In this document: piece after piece, positions 59,824 through 64,000 of the stretch
How the letters are laid out: each line of letters opens with the position of its first letter
Numbering within the stretch: position 1 is the first letter of the stretch
Origin: CAVSPO01 sp963730005
GTDB taxonomy: Bacteria; Actinomycetota; Actinomycetes; Propionibacteriales; Propionibacteriaceae
NCBI GenBank assembly: GCA_963730005.1
Contig: CAVSPO010000015.1
Coordinates: 101,705 to 165,704, forward strand
Length of the DNA: 64,000 nucleotides
Reading direction: 5' to 3'
Notes under the pieces: model-generated
The model's input: only the letters and a program-made list of their open reading frames with translations
What the model was told of the DNA's origin: nothing
The model's database searches: none
Program-made: the position numbers and the translations under genes

Positions 59824-59853
59824 GGACAGATCATCCCATGCCTCGCCAGATCG

Positions 59854-60456
59854 TCAGCCCCGGTATCGAGAGCCGCCCAACGCCGTCTGGAACATGGGTT
59901 TGCGGTAGCCGTTGGCTCTGGGGCAGATGTGGCCGGAAGCCTCGATGCGCTGCGCACAGAATGGGCAGACCGGTCTCGCCATCGCCGACAACTGAAAGAC
60001 CCTGGCCGTGAAGTCCCGGGCGCGCTCCGGAGTGATCAACACCCGCAGCATCTGGCCGTTGACCTCACCCTCGGTGACGTGCCGGAAAGCGAACGAACGC
60101 TGATAGTCACCACGGGAGAAAAGCTCGATCTGGAGGGCTTGCTCCCGCACCACCCAGGTGATCGTCATGGTTCCGGCACGGAAGTCGACGTCCAGCGGCA
60201 CGTCCAAGGGGTCCAGATCGTCCGCGGAACGGCGGGCCGGAGGAATGATGTCATGCCATTCGGACTGACTGGAGAGGTGCTCCAGCACCTCGGCCAGGTG
60301 CTCGGCCAGAACCTCGACCTGCTTGCGCTCGCACAGCACACTCGTCACGCGGCTGCCTTGACGCGCCTGAACGAAATACAGGCGCTCGTCGGCATCCCCG
60401 ACGGTCCCTGCGACGAACCGATCGGGGAAGACGTACTGGTACGTCATCACGGCCAT
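59854..60456 (-). CDS. DUF3090-family protein
   Basis: Actinobacterial protein of unknown function (Rv2134c-like), 200 residues. It begins YVFPDRFVAGTVGDADERLYFVQARQGSRVTSVLCEREQ-like and ends with a zinc-ribbon-like CPFCAQRIEASGHICPR. It is usually found, as here, beside mshC and uppP. The ATG at 60456 has TAGAAT 6 bases upstream; GTG 60462 would overlap that hexamer, and ATG 60447 is possible. Confidence 0.88.
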   Translation of the reverse strand: MAVMTYQYVFPDRFVAGTVGDADERLYFVQARQGSRVTSVLCERKQVEVLAEHLAEVLEHLSSQSEWHDIIPPARRSADDLDPLDVPLDVDFRAGTMTITWVVREQALQIELFSRGDYQRSFAFRHVTEGEVNGQMLRVLITPERARDFTARVFQLSAMARPVCPFCAQRIEASGHICPRANGYRKPMFQTALGGSRYRG

Positions 60457-60462
60457 GCGCAC

Positions 60463-60468
60463 ATTCTA
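60463..60468 (-). promoter_or_regulatory. -10 element of the DUF3090 gene, leaderless layout
   Basis: TAGAAT on the minus strand, 6 bases before the ATG at 60456. Confidence 0.5.
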
Positions 60469-60533
60469 GACGGGTGTACCAGTCTGCGCTGCATTACCGA
60501 TCACACCAGCACAACAAGGCTCTGACTAGGCAG

Positions 60534-60563
60534 TTAACAGTTCCACGCAAGCGGCACTAGGCT
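60534..60563 (+). promoter_or_regulatory. Candidate promoter of uppP
   Basis: TTAACA, 18 bp, TAGGCT, about 48 bp before the uppP ATG. Confidence 0.45.
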
Positions 60564-60611
60564 TCCCGGTGGCCGCGTTTCGTGCCGGGGCCTGGACGCA
60601 AGGGGGGTCTC

Positions 60612-61445
60612 ATGGGTTGGTTGGAAGCCATCGTGCTGGGCATCGTGCAGGGGCTGACCGAGTTCCTGCCCGTGTCGTCCAGCGCCCATCAGCTCATCGT
60701 CGCTCAGTTGTTCTTCAACGGCCACGACCCCGGCTCAGCCTTCACCGCCGTCACCCAGCTGGGGACCGAGTCTGCGGTCATCCTGTACTTTTTCAAGGAC
60801 ATCCTCCGGATCATCAAGAACTGGGCGTTGTCGTTGGTCGGGAAGGTGGCCAGGGACGACCCTGACGCGCGGATGGGCTGGTTCGTGATCCTGGGTTCCA
60901 TTCCGATCGGCGTGCTGGGGTTGGTTTTCCAGGACCTGATCGACACAAAGCTGCGCAACCTGTGGATCACCGTGACCATGTTGGCCGGCGTCGGCCTGGT
61001 GCTGTTGATCGCCGACAGGTATGCCGCCAAACACCAGCACAAGGACCTCAAGGAACTCTCCCTCAAGGACGCCATCATCTACGGCTGTTGGCAAGCCGCG
61101 GCACTGATTCCGGGCGTCTCTCGTTCCGGCGGCACCATCTCGGGCGGTCTGTTCCTCGGCTACACGCGTGAGGCCGCAGCGCGCTACTCGTTCCTGCTGG
61201 CCATTCCGGCAGTGATGATGTCGGGTCTGTTCAAGCTGAAGGACATTCCCGGGTCCGAGGTGTCCTGGGGCCCAATCATCGTGGCCACCCTGATCGCCTT
61301 CGTGATCGGGTACCTCGTCATCGCGTGGCTGCTGCGTTACATCAGCAACCACACTTTCAAGCCGTTCGTGATCTACCGGGTCGCCCTCGCCGCCGCGATC
61401 GCTACCCTGCTGGCCACCGGCGTGCTGCAGCCGGTCGGAGCCTAG
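60612..61445 (+). CDS. uppP: Undecaprenyl-diphosphatase (bacitracin resistance protein BacA)
   Basis: Integral membrane phosphatase that recycles undecaprenyl pyrophosphate for wall synthesis. The protein is 277 residues with about eight helices. The two active-site motifs are GLTEFLPVSSSAH near residue 15 and PGVSRSGGTISGGL near residue 165. The first motif has Ala where Gly is usual (SSSGH to SSSAH). The ATG at 60612 follows AAGGGGGG; an earlier in-frame ATG would add an unlikely Pro/Gly stretch. Confidence 0.95.
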   Translation: MGWLEAIVLGIVQGLTEFLPVSSSAHQLIVAQLFFNGHDPGSAFTAVTQLGTESAVILYFFKDILRIIKNWALSLVGKVARDDPDARMGWFVILGSIPIGVLGLVFQDLIDTKLRNLWITVTMLAGVGLVLLIADRYAAKHQHKDLKELSLKDAIIYGCWQAAALIPGVSRSGGTISGGLFLGYTREAAARYSFLLAIPAVMMSGLFKLKDIPGSEVSWGPIIVATLIAFVIGYLVIAWLLRYISNHTFKPFVIYRVALAAAIATLLATGVLQPVGA

Positions 61446-61448
61446 ACT
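61443..61448 (+). promoter_or_regulatory. -10 element of the aldo/keto reductase gene, leaderless layout
   Basis: TAGACT, 7 bases before the ATG at 61456; its first three bases are the uppP stop codon. Confidence 0.45.
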
Positions 61449-61455
61449 CCCTCTC

Positions 61456-62436
61456 ATGCGCACCCGGCTGGTCGGCAACAGCGGTCTTGAGGTGTCCAGC
61501 ATGGGGCTGGGCACCATGACGTGGGGCCGCGACGTCGACGTGACGGGCGCCCAGAGTCTGTTGACGGCGTTCACCGAGGCCGGCGGCACTCTCATCGACA
61601 CCGCCCCGGCCTACGGCGACGGGCTGAGCGAGCGGATCATCGGCAAGCTGCTGCGCCACGTGGTGCCCCGCGACCAACTGGTGCTGGCCACCAAGGCCGG
61701 GTTCGGTGTGCGTGGCGGCGAACAGGTGGTCGACACGTCCCGGCGCACCCTGCTGGACGACCTGGCCGGCTCGCTGCGGCGGCTCGGTACCGACCACGTC
61801 GACCTGTGGCAGCTGCACGCGTGGGGAGACGCGCCGCTGGACGAGACGCTGGCTGCGCTCGACCAGGCGGTGAACTCGGGGATGACCCGCTACGTGGGCG
61901 TCTGCAACTACGTAGGCTGGCAGATCGGCAGCGCCGCAGCTTGGCAGAAGGCCCTGCCCGGACGCGCGAACCTGATCAGCGGCCAGGTGGAATACTCGCT
62001 GTTGGCACGTCGAGCCGAGATCGAGGTGGTTCCGGCGCTGGCCTGGCACGGCATGGGGCTGTTCCCGTGGTCGCCGATCGGACGGGGAGTGCTGACCGGC
62101 AAGTACCGCACCGGCGTGCCGCGCAAGTCCCGCGGAGCCCAGGACAACTTCTCGTGGTTCGTGGAGCCCTACCTGGAGCAGCGTTCCAGAGCCGTGGTCG
62201 ACGCAGTCGTGCGGGCCGCCGAGGGGCTGGACCTGACGCCGGCACAGGTGGCGTTCCTGTGGGTCCGCGACGCCCCCGGGGTGACCGCTCCCCTGCTCGG
62301 CGCCCGCACCCTGGAGCAGCTGCAGACCTTCCTGGACGCCGACGAGCTTGAGCTGCCGGCCCCGATCGTCTCGGCACTGGACGACATCACCGGTGGCGCC
62401 AACCAGGCACGCCCGCAGGTGGCGCAAGCGACGTGA
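61456..62436 (+). CDS. Aldo/keto reductase
   Basis: NADPH-dependent oxidoreductase of the AKR superfamily, 326 residues, substrate unknown. The catalytic tetrad is visible: Asp and Tyr in LIDTAPAYGDG near residues 50-57, Lys in LATKAGFG and His in LWQLHAWGD. The C-terminal cofactor loop is PLLGARTLEQL. Family members next to uppP occur in several actinobacteria (the Rv2298-like context is not the same). It is probably transcribed from its own leaderless promoter, 10 bp beyond uppP. Confidence 0.92.
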   Translation: MRTRLVGNSGLEVSSMGLGTMTWGRDVDVTGAQSLLTAFTEAGGTLIDTAPAYGDGLSERIIGKLLRHVVPRDQLVLATKAGFGVRGGEQVVDTSRRTLLDDLAGSLRRLGTDHVDLWQLHAWGDAPLDETLAALDQAVNSGMTRYVGVCNYVGWQIGSAAAWQKALPGRANLISGQVEYSLLARRAEIEVVPALAWHGMGLFPWSPIGRGVLTGKYRTGVPRKSRGAQDNFSWFVEPYLEQRSRAVVDAVVRAAEGLDLTPAQVAFLWVRDAPGVTAPLLGARTLEQLQTFLDADELELPAPIVSALDDITGGANQARPQVAQAT

Positions 62437-62539
62437 AATCCCAGCGCAGAAACGGCCGGCTCCTGGTTTCACTTCCGGGCGCGAACGGTGCTAATCTCTA
62501 GCTCGCTGCCCGGCGTTTGGTGCGGGTGGCGAACAGCAG

Positions 62540-62624
62540 GTCCGAGTGGCGGAATAGGTAGACGCGCTAGCTTGAGGTGCTAGTGCCCGTAAAGGGCATG
62601 GAGGTTCAAGTCCTCTCTCGGACA
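62540..62624 (+). tRNA. tRNA-Leu (anticodon GAG)
   Basis: 85 bases. Acceptor stem GTCCGAG/CTCGGAC with discriminator A; D-arm GGCGGAATAGGTAGACGC; anticodon stem CTAGC/GCTAG with loop TTGAGGT; a long class II variable arm (TGCCCGTAAAGGGCA); T-arm GGTTCAAGTCC. CCA is not encoded. The gene adjoins the apparently foreign right end of the window, and tRNA-Leu 3' ends are common integration sites. Confidence 0.95.
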
Positions 62625-62632
62625 CAGCAAGA

Positions 62633-62673
62633 AAGTGGCGCTGACTAGGCAATCAACCCGGTCAGCGCCACTT
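62633..62673 (+). terminator. Hairpin after tRNA-Leu
   Basis: Perfect 13-bp stem AAGTGGCGCTGAC/GTCAGCGCCACTT with a 15-base loop, followed by a pyrimidine-rich CTTCTATTCT. Confidence 0.7.
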
Positions 62674-62920
62674 CTATTCTCCGGCCGCTACGCAATCGCT
62701 ACGCTAAGGCCCGAAAGTCGGCGGCCCGATGATGCCTTGCCAGCAGCCGACGGGGAGTGTGATCCACCCGGGGCCTTGCCCCGAGGTCGGATGTCGATCT
62801 GGGTCACCCCCACCCCCCAGGGTGTCCCGTGACCGTTGTCACCGGAACGGCCGTCACGGTAAGGCCTTCAGCCTCGGGGGGATGCGAGCCGAGCTGGGTC
62901 TTGTAGCTGTTAAGCCCACG

Positions 62921-62961
62921 AAAAAACTCGAGGTCTGTACCAACGTTGTACCAAGTCGAGT
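62921..62961 (-). terminator. Possible terminator for leftward transcription from the element
   Basis: ACTCGA ... TCGAGT closes an irregular stem with internal repeats GTACAACGTTGGTAC, followed by six T residues on the minus strand. Confidence 0.4.
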
Positions 62962-63198
62962 GGCGATTCTTTTGGTCAGCGGACGGACATAGACCCCGCC
63001 CTAGTGGCTCTCTCTCCGAGGACTGGCGCTGACACAGAGCAAGGGCCAAGGGTGGGGTTCGCTCGGGGGGGTACTGCGTCTACGCTGAGATATGCAGCCG
63101 ACGGGGGGCTGAGGGGTGTCCCCCCTGGGTGTGTAACAGAGACATCGCCTAGCTGGGTGGCGGCCGGGGGCTGAGGGAAAAACGCGACGGACAGACCA

Positions 63199-63230
63199 GC
63201 CCTATGCCGAGAGAGCGCCCAGCGGGTAGG
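63199..63230. repeat. 32-bp direct repeat, copy 1
   Basis: Starts GCCCTATGCCGAGAGAGC and ends CAGCGGGTAGG; identical to 63299-63330, exactly 100 bp away. Confidence 0.9.
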
Positions 63231-63298
63231 GCGGGAGGTCTGCCCCAGGTGGCACGGCATCAAGGGGCTCGTTGTTTGAGATATGTGCAGAGATACCG

Positions 63299-63330
63299 GC
63301 CCTATGCCGAGAGAGCGCCCAGCGGGTAGG
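63299..63330. repeat. 32-bp direct repeat, copy 2
   Basis: Identical to 63199-63230; the flanking sequences differ, so it is a discrete repeat and not a tandem duplication of a longer unit. Confidence 0.9.
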
Positions 63331-63488
63331 CGGCCGCCCTCCTCCCCACCCTCAGTAGGACTTTCAGCACCACGGACTCCGAGAGTCCTCACCAGCGGTG
63401 AGGCCGGGTGTCGGTTCGCCCCCACCCCCTACGTGGATCAAAGCCGGGGCTGGCCAACGTGCTGGCCAGCCCCGGCGGTGATGGCTTG

Positions 63489-63695
63489 CTATACGCGGCG
63501 GTGCAGTTGCACCGGGCGTGCAGCGCGTACGTGGCGGGCACTGGGCCGGGGTCGCCACCCAGCTGCAGCAGCCGACGGGACGCCAGCAACCGAACTACCC
63601 ACGGCCGTGGACAGTTGCCGGACGCCAGCCGTAAGGCCCGGCTGGGTGCTCGGGGTGGTGTGGCTCATGGCGATGATGCTGGTGTCCTCAGTCAC
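63489..63695 (-). CDS. Small protein of unknown function, element region
   Basis: 68 residues from GTG 63695, MTEDTSIIAMSHTTPSTQ..., becoming Ala/Arg-rich. No family is recognised. Support is the strong AAAGGAG ribosome site 8 bases before the start and a GTGA overlap with the preceding frame. Alternative frames cover the same DNA, so confidence is low. Confidence 0.4.
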   Translation of the reverse strand: MTEDTSIIAMSHTTPSTQPGLTAGVRQLSTAVGSSVAGVPSAAAAGWRPRPSARHVRAARPVQLHRRV

Positions 63696-64000
63696 AGGTG
63701 GTTCTCCTTTGATCTGGTGGCCGTTTGTCGCGTCGGTGTCGCCTCGGTGTCACACCGTTGTCCGCCGTTGTCCCCGTTGTCCCACTGTTTTGGTGGGGTG
63801 AAAATGGGCCTACGGGTAAAGGGCCTAGTGGGGACGTATAAAGAGGGTTTTCGTCGGTATTTACCGTCTAGAACACCGGACAACGGGGACACCGAGGGAC
63901 AACGGTGTGACAACGGTGGGACAACGGTGCCTTTTCTCCCCCGTGGGCTCACTTCAGCACCCCCCGACGAACATGGCGGGGTTGGCGAAGACGTGTGGGG
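63692..64000 (-). CDS. Possible C-terminal end of an element gene entering from the right edge
   Basis: A minus-strand frame stays open from the window edge to 63692, about 102 codons, with a GTG at 63952 as one possible internal start. It is rich in Pro, Ser, Thr and Asn-Gly (for example KQWDNGDNGGQRCDTE), partly because it reads across the GACAACGG repeats. It ends in a GTGA overlap with the small downstream gene. No domain is recognisable; it may be the tail of a larger replication or primase-type gene, but this is a guess. Confidence 0.3.
   Translation of the reverse strand, partial: PHTSSPTPPCSSGGAEVSPRGRKGTVVPPLSHRCPSVSPLSGVLDGKYRRKPSLYVPTRPFTRRPIFTPPKQWDNGDNGGQRCDTEATPTRQTATRSKENHL
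63754..63929. repeat. Iteron-like GACAACGG repeats in inverted clusters
   Basis: Left cluster: CCGTTGTC words at about 63755, 63766 and 63774. Right cluster: GACAACGG at 63879, 63898, 63909 and 63920; the last three share GACAACGGTG with an exact 11-bp period. The clusters point in opposite directions around an A/T-richer core (about 63790-63875) containing CGTATAAAGAGGG. This resembles an origin or multi-site operator of a mobile element. Confidence 0.6.

Larger units (their letters stand above)
62674..63488. other. Repeat-rich stretch without convincing genes, probable edge of an integrated element
   Basis: No frame here combines a ribosome site, a family-like sequence and proper length. 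Visible are a terminator-like site (62921-62961), a copy of the ACCGTTGTC word at 62832, G-runs, a 32-bp direct repeat and the word CAGCCGACGGG (62744 and 63095, with a third copy further on at 63569). A minus-strand frame of 81 codons (62804-63049) containing KNRHSTWYNVGTDLEFFRGLN is the least implausible, but I cannot support it as a gene. Confidence 0.5.

Noticed and set aside
63283..63801. 172-codon plus-strand frame with a hydrophobic segment
   Set aside because: It has no ribosome site or family likeness, runs through both a 32-bp repeat and the iteron cluster, and opposes better-supported minus-strand frames.
63754..63929. Short repeats considered as a CRISPR array
   Set aside because: Words of 8-10 bp with 11-bp period and inverted clusters fit iterons; no spacer-sized unique segments.

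Overview
This is a chromosomal segment of a high-GC actinobacterium. The 16S sequence type, the mycothiol gene mshC, the pafBC-tatAC-helY block, MurT/GatD and the arginine gene set suggest a member of the Propionibacteriaceae or a near relative. That placement is my recognition of the gene set and rRNA, not a database match. Most of the window is dense core metabolism and information processing. The last 1.3 kb, beyond a tRNA-Leu gene, has a different character and looks like the edge of an integrated element.

Layout. 1-9.3 kb: branched-chain amino acid synthesis (cimA, ilvE, leuB, ilvBNC) around a sugar transporter fused to a cytidylate-kinase-like domain; ilvBN has a leader-peptide attenuator. 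9.3-16 kb: hisF, a Ski2-like helicase, tatC/tatA and the WYL regulators pafC/pafB. 16-29 kb: gluQ, a double-FKBP lipoprotein, rluB, parA (the scpA/scpB that usually lie here are absent), xerD, a NUDIX hydrolase, pyrG, an ATP-dependent ligase, recN, nadK, tlyA and a HAD phosphatase. 29-31.2 kb: one gene for an Arg/Gly-rich repeat plus helical-repeat protein, split by an apparent one-base frameshift. 31.2-37 kb: a complete rRNA operon read leftwards (16S-23S-5S) with three upstream promoters, a boxA-like element, a 23S processing stem and a strong terminator. 37-44 kb: tyrS, argH, argR, argD, argJ, argC (no argB, argF or argG). 44-50.5 kb: pheT/pheS, an rRNA methyltransferase, rplT, rpmI, infC. 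50.5-62.5 kb: a small membrane protein, hisG, hisE, gatD, an asnB-like/murT fusion, ftsH, mshC, a DUF3090 protein, uppP, an aldo/keto reductase. 62.5-64 kb: tRNA-Leu(GAG), then a repeat-rich region with few convincing genes.

The most unusual gene is the 1071-codon reading frame at 53020-56235. A full-length asparagine-synthase-like protein that has lost the key residues of both of its active sites is fused in frame to a full-length MurT, and overlaps the gene for MurT's glutaminase partner GatD. It looks like an accessory or scaffold module joined to the lipid II amidation enzyme. A second fusion joins a GPH-family sugar symporter to a cytidylate-kinase-like domain.

A recurring regulatory pattern is a TANNNT hexamer exactly 6 or 7 bases before a start codon, seen at about a dozen genes. 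This is the layout of leaderless mRNAs. It also helps to choose the start codons, including that of the asnB-like/murT fusion and of the ilvB leader peptide.
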